A stretch of 64,000 nt of DNA from Microbacteriaceae bacterium. Its GTDB lineage: Bacteria; Actinomycetota; Actinomycetes; Actinomycetales; Microbacteriaceae. The notes beneath the pieces were generated by a model. The model was not told the DNA's origin. It worked only from the letters and a program-made list of their open reading frames with translations, and did no database searches. Every line of letters begins with the position of its first letter. Position 1 is the first letter of the stretch. Positions 1 through 8,621 of the stretch are shown piece by piece. The stretch is taken from NCBI GenBank assembly GCA_025352325.1, contig JANXTR010000012.1, positions 62,001 through 126,000 of the forward strand, read 5' to 3'. Both the position numbers and the translations under genes were made by a program.

Positions 1-614
1 TCGCGCTGAGCGACGATCTTGAGCTCGGCGATCTCGCGCTCGGCCTCGGCACGGAGTGCGGCGACCTCCCGCTTACCGCCGGCACGTGCCTCAGCTACCT
101 CGGTGGCGACCGATCCGCGGATGGCGGCGGCCTCCCGCAGCGCGTCGTTGGTCAGTGTCTCGGCCTCAGCGGTGCCCCGCGCGACGACGGATTCCGCCTC
201 GTCCTGCGCGCCGGACGTGATCTGCTCGACCTGGAAGCGCGCATCGCCCAGCAGCTTGTCGGCGTGCGCCGCCGCGTCAACCCGCTGCTGCTGCACCTCG
301 GCGGCGACACCGGCACGCAGCTTCTCGGCGTCGATGTCGGCCTGGCTGATCAGCCGGGTGGACTGCTCCTCGGCGACGCGGAGGGTGTTCTCGAGCTTCG
401 TGCCGAGGCCCGAGTACGTCGGGCTGCCGACCTCGTCGAGCTCGGCCTGGAGGTCTTCGGCGGCCGCCTGGACGCGCTTCAGCTCTTTCGCCTGCTCCGC
501 CTTGTCGGCGTTCGCCCTGATGAGATCCCGTCGGAGGGTGTTGACCGCCGAGTCGACTTCTTCCTTCTTGTATCCACGCAGTTCGGTGCCGAAGCCTGCG
601 TCGTCTGCCGCCAC
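1..614 (-). CDS. DivIVA-like coiled-coil protein (3' end outside window)
   Basis: The reading frame starts GTG at 614 with AAGGAG 8 bases upstream and runs off the left edge, so only about 204 N-terminal residues are visible. It opens with an acidic stretch and the motif FGTELRGYKKEEVD, which resembles the N-terminal DivIVA segment that binds membrane. The rest is Ala/Glu/Gln/Arg-rich with heptad spacing, a long coiled coil. Such proteins act at the cell pole or septum in actinobacteria, or as cytoskeletal scaffolds. I infer a DivIVA/Scy-like scaffold; the exact family is not certain because the C-terminus is missing. Confidence 0.75.
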   Translation of the reverse strand, partial: MAADDAGFGTELRGYKKEEVDSAVNTLRRDLIRANADKAEQAKELKRVQAAAEDLQAELDEVGSPTYSGLGTKLENTLRVAEEQSTRLISQADIDAEKLRAGVAAEVQQQRVDAAAHADKLLGDARFQVEQITSGAQDEAESVVARGTAEAETLTNDALREAAAIRGSVATEVAEARAGGKREVAALRAEAEREIAELKIVAQR

Positions 615-926
615 AGCTCACTCCTTGGCTGGATTTTTCTCGTCGTCCGGCCCGGAATCGGGCGCGGGGAACCCTCTGAGTGTAGCCGTCGAGGCGCAGC
701 TGACCAGCCCGAAGGGGGCGGTCCGGAGTTAGCTGTGTTCAGCGTTCTCGCAGCTTTCTCCCAGGACGCCACGCCGGGTTCGGCCGGACCATCCGGTAGC
801 CTGGTGTGTCTTTGTCTGCTGCCCCGTCGCCCCTGTCCGCCGGGTGTCCGCTCCGGCCCGCTTGCCGGTTCGGGTCGCGGCACGGCCCCCGGCCGCCGCG
901 GCAGCACGAGAAGAGGAGTTCATTCT

Positions 927-2675
927 TTGCGATTCGTCATTGCGATCGTGTTGTTCCTGGTGGCGTTCGTCTCCATCGGTTACGGCCTCGCGCAGCGCAC
1001 CATCCTGGCCGGTCCCTCGTCGTTCTCGACGAGCGTGACCACCTCCACCGACGCCCCGATCATGCTGGTCAGCGGCGCGACTCTCCACAGCTTCGAGGGC
1101 ACCCAGGGGCTCATCGTGTCCGGGGGGTCGAAGGTCTTCATTGCCGACGGCCGCACCGCCGACGTGCTGGCATGGGTGGGCACGACCGCCTACAACAGGG
1201 TCAGCTTCAACGCGAAGAAGCAGGCGCTGACCAGCAAACTCGTCCCCGGCAGCGAGTCGACGGCGCCGTCTCCCGTCGGATCCGACCTCTGGGACCAGGA
1301 ATACAGCAGCACCTCCGAGCTGATCCGACGCGTCAATGTGCCAGACACCGCGACCGTCATCATCATGTCCGATGGCACGAAGGCGGCTCCGAGCCACCTG
1401 ACCGTCACGTGGCCGCTCGACAACTCGGCCCCGTGGTCCGGTCTGCTCATCATCGCGGGGATCGGGGCCCTGCTGCTCGGCCTGTTCGCCTTCCTGTGGG
1501 CGCTCATCCACGCGCGTCGTCGTCGTGGCCCGCGTCGCAAGCAGCCCCGCCCTCCGCGCAACCCGAAGCCGCCGCAGCTGAAACGGGGGCGCACCGGCAC
1601 TCAGCCCGCGATCGCCGCTCCGACAAAGGGACGTCGCCGCAACTTCGTCGCCACCGGTGTTCTGGTCACCGCCACGCTGGCCCTGACCGGATGCACGGCC
1701 TTCGGTCCCGCGGGCGGCGCGAGCCCCTTGGCCACCCCGTCCAGCAGCTCCACGGTGCCCGGTGCCGCCAATCTGCAGGCCGTAGCCGTCACGGAGCCGC
1801 AGCTCAAGCACATCGTGGCCCAGGTCGTGCAGACCGTCACGCTGGCCGACGCCAAGAGCGACGCGACGCTGGCGGCCACCCGGCTCACCGGTCCGGCTCT
1901 GCTGCTCCGCAGCGCGAACTACGCGATCCGGGCGGCCGACAACACGATCGCCGCGCTGCCGTCTCTGCCGAACGGCGAGGTCAAGATCTCGCTTCCGCAG
2001 CAGAGCGACACCTGGCCCCGCACGGTTTTCGCCGTCATCAAGGATCCAGCCGACACCAAGTCGGCGCCCATCGCGCTCATGCTCGTGCAGAAGTCGCCGC
2101 GCGAGAACTACAAGGTCGAGTACCTGATGTCGCTTGAGCTCAACGTCCCTGACGTGGCGCCCCCTGAGATCGGCGCCCCGATTCTGCCCAACGAGAACAA
2201 GCTCGGAATCCTGCCGCCGTCGGCGCTCGCGGCTGCGTACGGCTCGATCCTGATCGAGGGCGACGCGAGCAAGCAGAACGCGATCTTCTCGGCGACGGGG
2301 GACAAGCTGCGCACCGCCGTCGGCTTCGACTTCAAGCAGAAGCAGAAGGCCGCCCTGCCGACGACGGCCACGATCGCGTACTCGAATGCGCCGGGGACGG
2401 GCGCCACGGTCGCCTTCGGCACGAACGACTCCGGGCAGATCGTCGCCGTCAATCTCGACGACACCGAGGCGGTGAGACCAACCGAGGCGGGTGCGGCCGT
2501 CAACCCGACCGCGTCGGTGAAGGCGCTCTCGGGCAAGTCCTCGAGCATCAAGGGCATCACCGCGACCTACGGGCTGCAGCTGCTCTTCTACGTGCCGCCG
2601 GTGAGCAAGACCGACGCGAAGATCCAGCTGCTCGGGTTCGCGCAGGGGCTCGTCTCGGCGGGCGAGGTGCCGTGA
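927..2675 (+). CDS. Membrane protein with internal lipobox, unknown function
   Basis: 582 residues. I chose TTG at 927 because AAGAGGAG lies just upstream and the product then begins directly with a transmembrane segment (residues 2-22). An extracytoplasmic region follows (about 30-168), then a second membrane segment (170-195), a very basic Arg/Pro-rich linker (196-238) and a third hydrophobic stretch ending in the lipobox LTGC at residues 253-256, followed by a Ser/Thr-rich linker and a roughly 300-residue globular domain. The C-terminal part looks like an extracellular lipoprotein joined to a membrane protein. The next gene follows on the same strand after 58 bases. I recognise no catalytic family. 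Confidence 0.75.
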   Translation: MRFVIAIVLFLVAFVSIGYGLAQRTILAGPSSFSTSVTTSTDAPIMLVSGATLHSFEGTQGLIVSGGSKVFIADGRTADVLAWVGTTAYNRVSFNAKKQALTSKLVPGSESTAPSPVGSDLWDQEYSSTSELIRRVNVPDTATVIIMSDGTKAAPSHLTVTWPLDNSAPWSGLLIIAGIGALLLGLFAFLWALIHARRRRGPRRKQPRPPRNPKPPQLKRGRTGTQPAIAAPTKGRRRNFVATGVLVTATLALTGCTAFGPAGGASPLATPSSSSTVPGAANLQAVAVTEPQLKHIVAQVVQTVTLADAKSDATLAATRLTGPALLLRSANYAIRAADNTIAALPSLPNGEVKISLPQQSDTWPRTVFAVIKDPADTKSAPIALMLVQKSPRENYKVEYLMSLELNVPDVAPPEIGAPILPNENKLGILPPSALAAAYGSILIEGDASKQNAIFSATGDKLRTAVGFDFKQKQKAALPTTATIAYSNAPGTGATVAFGTNDSGQIVAVNLDDTEAVRPTEAGAAVNPTASVKALSGKSSSIKGITATYGLQLLFYVPPVSKTDAKIQLLGFAQGLVSAGEVP

Positions 2676-2733
2676 CGCTCCGGGTCGCCCCCGCGGTGAG
2701 CGGGCGCGCGCGCGGGATGCGAGGATTGTCGGC

Positions 2734-3723
2734 GTGAGCAACGTTCCTCCCGGGCCGAGTCTGCGCGGCGCGGTCGACCTGTCCGCGCTCGTGCGTCGCG
2801 CGAATGCCCCGCAGCCCGCGCCCGGCGCCTCGGGCGCTCCCGGCGTTCCGGGTGTCGCCGCGGGACCGGATGCTGCCGTCGGGGGAGCCCCCGTGGCTCC
2901 GGGCCTCGTCTTTCCGGCCGACGACGCCAACTTCGAGAGCGTCATCGACCTCTCGACACGCGTTCCGGTGGTCGTCGAGTTCTACGCCCCCGGGCTGGAG
3001 CCCGCGCTCGGCCGCATGATCGCGTCCTACGGCGGCAAGCTGGTGCTCGCCACCGTCGACGGCTCGGCCAACCCGCAGCTGGCGCAGGCGTTCCAGATCC
3101 GCGAGGTGCCCGCTGTCGCCGCGATTGTCGGCGGTCGTCCGGTGAACCTCTTCCTCGGGATCCCGTCGGACGCCGAGATCCGCCAAGTCTTCGACGAGCT
3201 GCTCGTGCTCGCCACACAGAACGGCGTCACGGGCACGATGCCGGTCGATCCCGCCGACGCCGACGCCGCCGACGCCGCCGGAACGCCCGCCGAACCCGTC
3301 GAGGAGCCGTTGCCGCCGCACCACCAGGAGGCGTACGACGCCATCGCCGACGGCGATTATGCCGGGGCCGTCGCGGAGTACAAGCTCGCGGTCGCGCAAA
3401 ACCCGCGCGACGCGCTCGCGGTCGCCGGTCTGGCCCAGGCCTCCCTGTTGCTGCGTCTCGAGGGCGCGGACGCGGGCGCGATCCGTGCCGCCGCGGCCGC
3501 CGCCCCCGACAACGCGACGGCCGCCCTCGCGATCGGGGACCTGGACGTCAGCGGTGGTCACCTCGACGACGCCTTCGAACGCCTGCTCGAGCTCTTTCCC
3601 ACGCTCGACCAACCCGGCAAGGACGCCGTCCGGGCCCGCCTGCTCGAGTACTTCGAGATCGCCGGCCCCGAGGACCCGCGGGTGCTCGCGGCGCGGCGCC
3701 AGCTGACGAACCTGCTGTACTAG
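2734..3723 (+). CDS. Thioredoxin-fold/TPR co-chaperone-like protein (CnoX/YbbN type)
   Basis: 329 residues from GTG 2734. A Pro/Ala-rich N-terminal tail (about 1-60) precedes a thioredoxin fold (about 65-165, with VVVEFYAPGLEPAL where the active site would lie, and the cis-Pro region EVPAVAAIVGG), an acidic linker, and TPR-like helices (about 195-329, e.g. AIADGDYAGAVAEYKLAV). The order matches CnoX/YbbN, a holdase that hands clients to chaperonin or DnaK. The CxxC motif is absent (the position reads GLEPA), so redox activity is not expected. Convergent with glgB across a stem-loop. Confidence 0.85.
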   Translation: MSNVPPGPSLRGAVDLSALVRRANAPQPAPGASGAPGVPGVAAGPDAAVGGAPVAPGLVFPADDANFESVIDLSTRVPVVVEFYAPGLEPALGRMIASYGGKLVLATVDGSANPQLAQAFQIREVPAVAAIVGGRPVNLFLGIPSDAEIRQVFDELLVLATQNGVTGTMPVDPADADAADAAGTPAEPVEEPLPPHHQEAYDAIADGDYAGAVAEYKLAVAQNPRDALAVAGLAQASLLLRLEGADAGAIRAAAAAAPDNATAALAIGDLDVSGGHLDDAFERLLELFPTLDQPGKDAVRARLLEYFEIAGPEDPRVLAARRQLTNLLY

Positions 3724-3807
3724 CGCGTCTCCCGCGCGTCTCCCGCGCCTCTGCTGCGCATCTCCCGCGCCGGACACGAGCCCCCGCCTCGCCGAAACAG
3801 CACCTTT

Positions 3808-3845
3808 GCACCGAAACTGCGCGGTCAACCGCGGAGGCTCGGTGC
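3808..3845. terminator. Stem-loop between convergent genes
   Basis: Outer arms GCACCGA (3808-3814) and TCGGTGC (3839-3845) enclose inner arms CGCGGT (3820-3825) and ACCGCG (3828-3833). It lies between the stop codons of the co-chaperone gene and glgB, so it probably terminates both. No T-run is present. Confidence 0.5.
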
Positions 3846-3943
3846 ATAGCAGTGCCCGGGGCGCGCCGCCCTGGGGCTCCTGGCGATCACCCGGCGCCGG
3901 CCCACCCGCCGTGATGGCGTGTGATGCGACCGGCGAAGACCGC

Positions 3944-6145
3944 CTAGCGCACGCCCTTCAGCCACACCGCAGCGAGCGGAGGCAGCGTGAGCACCGTGGA
4001 GGCTGGCTGGTCGCCCCACGGCTCCGCCACCGCATCCACACCGCCGTAGTTGCCGACGCCCGAGCCGCCGAAGTCGCCGGCGTCGGAGTTGAGGATCTCG
4101 TCCCAGCGGCCCGCGAACGGCAGGCCGACCTTGAAGTCGCCGACCGGGTTGCCGCCGAAGTTCACCAGGCACGCGATCGCCTCACCGGACGCCGACCAGC
4201 GGACGAAGCCGATCACGTTGCGCGACGGCTCGTTGGCGAGCCAGCCGAATCCGGCCGCGGTGTTGTCCTGCTCCCAGAGTGCGGGCTGCGCCGAGTAGAC
4301 GCGGTTCAGCTGCCCGACGAGACGCTGCAGTCCCTGGTGCGCCGGCTGGTCGAGGATCCACCAGTCGAGTCCCCGCTGCTCGCTCCACTCGGAGGGCTGC
4401 CCGAACTCAGCTCCCATGAAGAGCAGCTGCTTTCCCGGGTGCGCCCACATGAATGCGAGGTAGGCGCGCACGTTCGCGAGCTTCTGCCACTGGTCACCGG
4501 GCATCTTCGAGAGCAGGGAGCCCTTGCCGTGCACGACCTCGTCGTGGCTGATCGGCAGGAGGAAGTTCTCGCTGAACGCGTAGAGGAAGCTGAATGTGAT
4601 GTCGTTGTGGTGGTCGGCCCGCCACATCGGGTTCTCGTGCATGTACTGGAGCGTGTCGTGCATCCAGCCCATGTTCCACTTCAAGCCGAAGCCCAGGCCC
4701 CGTTCCGAGGTCGGGTGCGTCACCCCGCCCCACGACGTCGACTCTTCGGCGATCATGACGACGCCGGGGCTGCGTTTGTATGCGGTCGCGTTCGCCTCCT
4801 GCAGGAACGAGATCGCCTCCAGGTTCTCGCGCCCGCCGTACTTGTTGGGCACCCACTGGCCGTCCTTGCGCGAGTAGTCGAGGTAGAGCATGGATGCCAC
4901 GGCGTCCACCCGCAGACCGTCGATGTGGAACTCCTCGAGCCAGTAGCTCGCGTTGGCCACCAGGAAGTTGCGCACCTGGGAGTCGCCGAAGTTGAAGACC
5001 AGCGTTCCCCAGTCCGGCTGCTCGCTGAGGCGTGGGTCGGAGTGCTCGTACAGCGCCTGGCCGTCGAACTTCGCCAGCGCCCACTCGTCCTTCGGGAAGT
5101 GCCCGGGCACCCAGTCGACGAGGACGCCGATGCCGGCCTGGTGTAGGCGGTCGACGAGGTAGCGGAAGTCGTCGGGATGCCCGAACCGGCTGGTCGGGGC
5201 GTAGTAGCCGGTCACCTGGTAGCCCCAGGACCCGCCGAAGGGATGCTCGGCCACCGGCATGAACTCGACGTGCGTGTACGCCAGCTCGTGCAGATAGTCG
5301 ACGAGCTGGTCGGCGAGTTCGCGGTAGCTGAGGCCCGGACGCCAGGAGCCGATGTGGATCTCGTACACGCTCATGGGGGAGTTGTGTGGATCGGTGGCCG
5401 CCCGCTTCGTCATCCAGTCGGAGTCGGCCCACTCGTAGAGGGTCTGGCCGACGACCGACGCCGTCTTGGGCGGCACCTCGGTGTAGCGGGCCATCGGGTC
5501 CGCCCGTTGCACCCACTGCCCGGAGGCGGTCAGCAGCTCGAACTTGTAGGCGGTGCCCGGCAGCAGGCCCGGGATGAACAGCTCCCACACCCCGTTGTCG
5601 TCCAGGCGGCGCATCGAGTACTGCACGCCGTCCCAGTTGTTGAAGTCGCCGACCACCCGCGCCGCCGTGGCGTGCGGGGCCCAGACCGAGAAGCTCGTGC
5701 CCACGACATCCTCGTGCGGGCGGTAGTGGGCACCGAGCACGTCCCACAGCTGCTCGTGGCGGCCCTCGCCCCAGAGGTAGAGGTCCATCTCGCCGAAGGT
5801 GGGCGCGAAGCGGTACGGGTCGTCGGCGGTCCAGGTCGGTGCCTCGCCGTACGTCGTCTCGAGCGCGTACGCCTGGCCGGCGCCGGAGGCGAACCCCTGC
5901 CACAGACCGCTCGCGGCATGCTCCAGCGGGATGCGCGTGCCATCCGTCTGCACCGCCGTGACCGTGGCGGCGAGCGGTCGCACCGCGCGAATCACGAAGC
6001 CGTCGACCTCGCCGACGGTGGCCGGATGCTGCCCCAGCGCGTCATGCGGACGCGGGTGCCGCCCCTCCACCAGCGCGAGCAGGTGGTCGGGATGAAGCTG
6101 GGGGAGCGTGGCGGAAGGAGTCGCAGCGGACTTCTTGGCGGGCAT
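3944..6145 (-). CDS. glgB: 1,4-alpha-glucan branching enzyme
   Basis: 733 residues, normal for GlgB. It transfers alpha-1,4 chains to form alpha-1,6 branches in glycogen. An N-terminal beta domain (about 30-110) is followed by CBM48 (FSVWAPHATAARVVGDFNNW), the GH13 barrel with nucleophile in DGLRVDAVASML, acid/base in VVMIAEESTSW and the third acid in PISHDEVVHGKG, and a C-terminal beta domain. Start ATG 6145 has GGAGG 6 bases upstream and overlaps the glgE stop by one base (TGATG), so the two are translationally coupled. Branching products of the GlgE route fits this pairing. Confidence 0.97.
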   Translation of the reverse strand: MPAKKSAATPSATLPQLHPDHLLALVEGRHPRPHDALGQHPATVGEVDGFVIRAVRPLAATVTAVQTDGTRIPLEHAASGLWQGFASGAGQAYALETTYGEAPTWTADDPYRFAPTFGEMDLYLWGEGRHEQLWDVLGAHYRPHEDVVGTSFSVWAPHATAARVVGDFNNWDGVQYSMRRLDDNGVWELFIPGLLPGTAYKFELLTASGQWVQRADPMARYTEVPPKTASVVGQTLYEWADSDWMTKRAATDPHNSPMSVYEIHIGSWRPGLSYRELADQLVDYLHELAYTHVEFMPVAEHPFGGSWGYQVTGYYAPTSRFGHPDDFRYLVDRLHQAGIGVLVDWVPGHFPKDEWALAKFDGQALYEHSDPRLSEQPDWGTLVFNFGDSQVRNFLVANASYWLEEFHIDGLRVDAVASMLYLDYSRKDGQWVPNKYGGRENLEAISFLQEANATAYKRSPGVVMIAEESTSWGGVTHPTSERGLGFGLKWNMGWMHDTLQYMHENPMWRADHHNDITFSFLYAFSENFLLPISHDEVVHGKGSLLSKMPGDQWQKLANVRAYLAFMWAHPGKQLLFMGAEFGQPSEWSEQRGLDWWILDQPAHQGLQRLVGQLNRVYSAQPALWEQDNTAAGFGWLANEPSRNVIGFVRWSASGEAIACLVNFGGNPVGDFKVGLPFAGRWDEILNSDAGDFGGSGVGNYGGVDAVAEPWGDQPASTVLTLPPLAAVWLKGVR

Positions 6146-8187
6146 CAGATTCCTCCGTGCTGGATGGACAGGATGTGCACCGGCTCCGTGAACGCGTCGA
6201 GCCGCACGTAGTCGTGCTCGCCCCACGTCCACTCCGCGCCGCTCAGCAGCTCGGTGACCGGGAAGGTGTCGCCCGGCTCGAAACCGAACCGGGTGAGGTC
6301 GAGGTGCACGGTCGTCTCGCGCACCGAATGCGGGTCGAGATTGACCACCATGATCAGGGTGTCGCTGACCCCGGACGCCGCGAAGGCACCGTCGAGGTGC
6401 TTGGCGTACACCAGGATCGACTCGTCGTCGCTCCAGTGGATCGTCAGGTTGCGGAGCTGTGCGAGGGCGGGATGCGCGGCCCGGATCTCGTTGAGACGCG
6501 TGAGATAGGGTGCCATCGACGTGCCCGCCTTCGCGATCGCGGCCCAGTCGCGCTTCTTGAACTCGTACTTCTCGTTGTCGATGTTCTCTTCGCTACCGGG
6601 ACGGGCGACATCCTCGAACAGCTCGTAGCCGGCGTACACGCCCCAGCTCGGCGAGGCGGTGGCCGCTAGCGCCGCGCGGATCTTGCAGGCCGCCGGGCCG
6701 CCGAACTGCAGGAACTCGGTGAGGATGTCCGGCGTGTTCACGAACAGGTTCGGGTGGAAGTAGTCGGCCGACGGGCCCGAGATCTCGGTGAAGAACTCCT
6801 CGAGTTCGAGCTTCGTGTTGCGCCAGGTGAAGTAGGAGTACGACTGCTGGAACCCTGCACCGCCCAGCGACTGCATCATCGCGGGGCGGGTGAACGCCTC
6901 GGCGAGGAAGACAACATCCGGATGCTCCCCATTGATGACGCCGATCAGCCACTCCCAGAAGTTCAGGGGCTTGGTGTGCGGGTTGTCGACCCTGAAGATC
7001 TTGACGCCCTTCGCGATCCAGAACTCGACGATCCGCAGCACCTCGGCGCGCAGCCCCTCGGAGTCGTTGTCGAAGTTGATCGGGAAGATGTCCTGGTACT
7101 TCTTCGGCGGGTTCTCGGCGTAGGCGATCGAGCCGTCGGGCCGCTGCGTGAACCATTCGGGATGCTCGGTCACCCATGGGTGGTCCGGCGAGCACTGCAG
7201 AGCCAGGTCGATGGCGACCTCGAGGCCGTTCTTGGCGGCCTGGCCGAGGAAGTACTTGAAGTCGGCGAATCCGCCGAGCTCGGGATGGATCGCGTCGTGC
7301 CCGCCAGTCTCGGCGCCGATCGCCCACGGGCTGCCGGGATCGCCCGGGCCCGCGACCGCCGAGTTGTTCGGCCCCTTACGGAAGGTCTGCCCGATGGGAT
7401 GGATCGGCGGCAGGTAGAGCACGTCGAAGCCCATCTCGGCCACGCCGGGCAGTCGCTTGGCGGCGGTGCGGAAGGTGCCGCTGGTCCAGGTGCCGTCCTT
7501 GGCCTGCTTGGCACCCTCCGACCGCGGGAAGAACTCGTACCAGCTGCCCACGGCCGCGCGGCTTCGCTCGACGCGCAGCACTTGTTCGGCCGACTCGGTC
7601 ACCAGCGATTCGATCGGATGCGCGGCCAGCGCAACCGTCAGCCGCGGGTCGTGGGCCACGGCGAGTCGAGCGGCGGGGGTGAGGCGGGCATCCGCAAGAG
7701 CGGAGCGCGCCTCGGCGAAGACGGTGCCGGACACGGAGGCGAGCAGCTCGGCTCCGCTCGCCAAGACGAGTTCGACATCCTGACCCGCCGGGATCTTGAT
7801 ATCGGCGGCGTGCAGCCAGCTCGCCCAGTCGTCGCTCGCGGCGCGCACGCGCCAGTGCCAGGGGCCCTGCTGCGTGAGCTGCGCGTCGACGTGCCACCGA
7901 TCGAAGCCGGTGCTGATGAGCGTCATGGGGTGGGTGGATGTCGCCCCGCTCGGATCGGCGAGGACCATTTGCACGCGCAGGAGCCCGTGACCTTCGCGGA
8001 ACACGGTCGCCTCGAAGGGAACCACCTCGCCGACGTAGCTCGCGGCGGGCCAGCGGTTCTCGGGTTGCTGCGGTGACAGCATGCGGATCGGGATGCGACC
8101 GATGGCCGGGGTCGCGCCTGCGGATTCCACCGCCTCCCCGGGGGTGGAGGTGGGCTTCGAACGCGCGGCGGTGACGGTGGCGGGCAT
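6145..8187 (-). CDS. glgE: Maltose-1-phosphate maltosyltransferase (GlgE)
   Basis: 680 residues, usual for GlgE (GH13_3). It extends alpha-1,4-glucan from maltose-1-phosphate. Visible motifs are the N-terminal beta domain, LYLPPIHPIGQTFRKGPNN, the phosphate-site region ENPPKKYQDIFPINFDND, the nucleophile motif IFRVDNPHTKPLNFWEW, the acid/base VVFLAEAFTRP and NTPDILTEF. Start ATG 8187 is set by a -10 box TACCGT ending 6 bases before it on the minus strand, giving a leaderless mRNA. The frame remains open upstream to 8541, but that extension is not protein-like. First gene of a glgE-glgB operon. Confidence 0.96.
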   Translation of the reverse strand: MPATVTAARSKPTSTPGEAVESAGATPAIGRIPIRMLSPQQPENRWPAASYVGEVVPFEATVFREGHGLLRVQMVLADPSGATSTHPMTLISTGFDRWHVDAQLTQQGPWHWRVRAASDDWASWLHAADIKIPAGQDVELVLASGAELLASVSGTVFAEARSALADARLTPAARLAVAHDPRLTVALAAHPIESLVTESAEQVLRVERSRAAVGSWYEFFPRSEGAKQAKDGTWTSGTFRTAAKRLPGVAEMGFDVLYLPPIHPIGQTFRKGPNNSAVAGPGDPGSPWAIGAETGGHDAIHPELGGFADFKYFLGQAAKNGLEVAIDLALQCSPDHPWVTEHPEWFTQRPDGSIAYAENPPKKYQDIFPINFDNDSEGLRAEVLRIVEFWIAKGVKIFRVDNPHTKPLNFWEWLIGVINGEHPDVVFLAEAFTRPAMMQSLGGAGFQQSYSYFTWRNTKLELEEFFTEISGPSADYFHPNLFVNTPDILTEFLQFGGPAACKIRAALAATASPSWGVYAGYELFEDVARPGSEENIDNEKYEFKKRDWAAIAKAGTSMAPYLTRLNEIRAAHPALAQLRNLTIHWSDDESILVYAKHLDGAFAASGVSDTLIMVVNLDPHSVRETTVHLDLTRFGFEPGDTFPVTELLSGAEWTWGEHDYVRLDAFTEPVHILSIQHGGI

Positions 8188-8193
8188 CACCCG

Positions 8194-8199
8194 ACGGTA
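8194..8199 (-). promoter_or_regulatory. -10 box of leaderless glgE-glgB operon
   Basis: TACCGT on the minus strand, separated by CGGGTG (6 bases) from the glgE ATG. This spacing puts the transcription start at the start codon. Confidence 0.55.
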
Positions 8200-8357
8200 C
8201 CGCGTCCGCTCCGCGACGGCGCGGGAATCCTCTCTGCGAGTCGCCTGCGAAGCCGTACCCCGGAAATTTGAACTGTACCCCAATTTGGCTCTCAAGGTAT
8301 CGCGGAAATCGACAGGAAAATGCTGATCAGAGTGGAATTTATCGGTGCATTTCTGGG

Positions 8358-8384
8358 GGGTAGAACGTACCCGTAGTGGGGGTA
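8358..8384. promoter_or_regulatory. Clustered GGGTA/TACCC half-sites
   Basis: GGGTA (8358-8362), TACCC (8368-8372) and GGGTA (8380-8384) alternate in orientation with 5- and 7-base gaps, just upstream of the promoter for the SipW locus. GTACCCC also occurs further left, near 8255 and 8271. The set resembles repeated sites for one regulator, but I cannot name it. Confidence 0.35.
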
Positions 8385-8393
8385 TCCAATCTC

Positions 8394-8422
8394 TTGTCCG
8401 CACTATTGCGGACACGTAATCT
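8394..8422 (+). promoter_or_regulatory. Promoter with palindromic operator, SipW locus
   Basis: -35 TTGTCC (8394-8399) and -10 TAATCT (8417-8422) with a 17-base spacer. The spacer is almost filled by a perfect 8-4-8 inverted repeat, TGTCCGCA (8395-8402) and TGCGGACA (8407-8414). The direct repeat AATCTCTTG lies at 8388-8396 and 8418-8426. A repressor bound here would block RNA polymerase. The 5' UTR to the first structural gene would be about 190 bases. The whole 8188-8621 gap holds only these sites and a possible small ORF. Confidence 0.5.
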
Positions 8423-8443
8423 CTTGATCGGGGGGAATTCCCT

Positions 8444-8548
8444 GTGTATCCGAAAGCTGACCCTGACGGACTGCGCATCCCAGAGAACGACCGAACGAAC
8501 ACCCGAAACGAAGATCTGAATCTCGTCCCGAGGCATGACACCTCGTGA
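8444..8548 (+). CDS. Possible leader ORF, 34 residues
   Basis: GTG at 8444 is preceded by GGGGGG (8430-8435) and lies just after the expected transcription start. The product is hydrophilic (begins VYPKADPDGLRIPEND) and ends at TGA 8546-8548, 73 bases before the first SipW-locus gene. No family is recognised, and the Shine-Dalgarno match is poor, so it may be chance. Confidence 0.25.
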   Translation: MYPKADPDGLRIPENDRTNTRNEDLNLVPRHDTS

Positions 8549-8621
8549 GCGGCAGCCTGCCCTCATGCGTGCCCGGACACCGAAACCTCGACATCGCTGA
8601 TGCCGTGAAAGGAAATCCGAA

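Noticed and set aside
264-926. In-frame extension upstream of the 927 gene
   Set aside because: Lies antisense to the DivIVA-like gene, and a Shine-Dalgarno supports the TTG at 927.
3806-5146. Long open frame opposite glgB
   Set aside because: Antisense artefact of GC-rich third positions; no protein-like motifs, and glgB is certain.
8188-8541. N-terminal extension of GlgE
   Set aside because: No similarity to the GlgE start; the -10 box at 8194 places the start at 8187.
8430-8621. Riboswitch in the SipW 5' UTR
   Set aside because: I could not fit any known aptamer; only weak short stems are visible.
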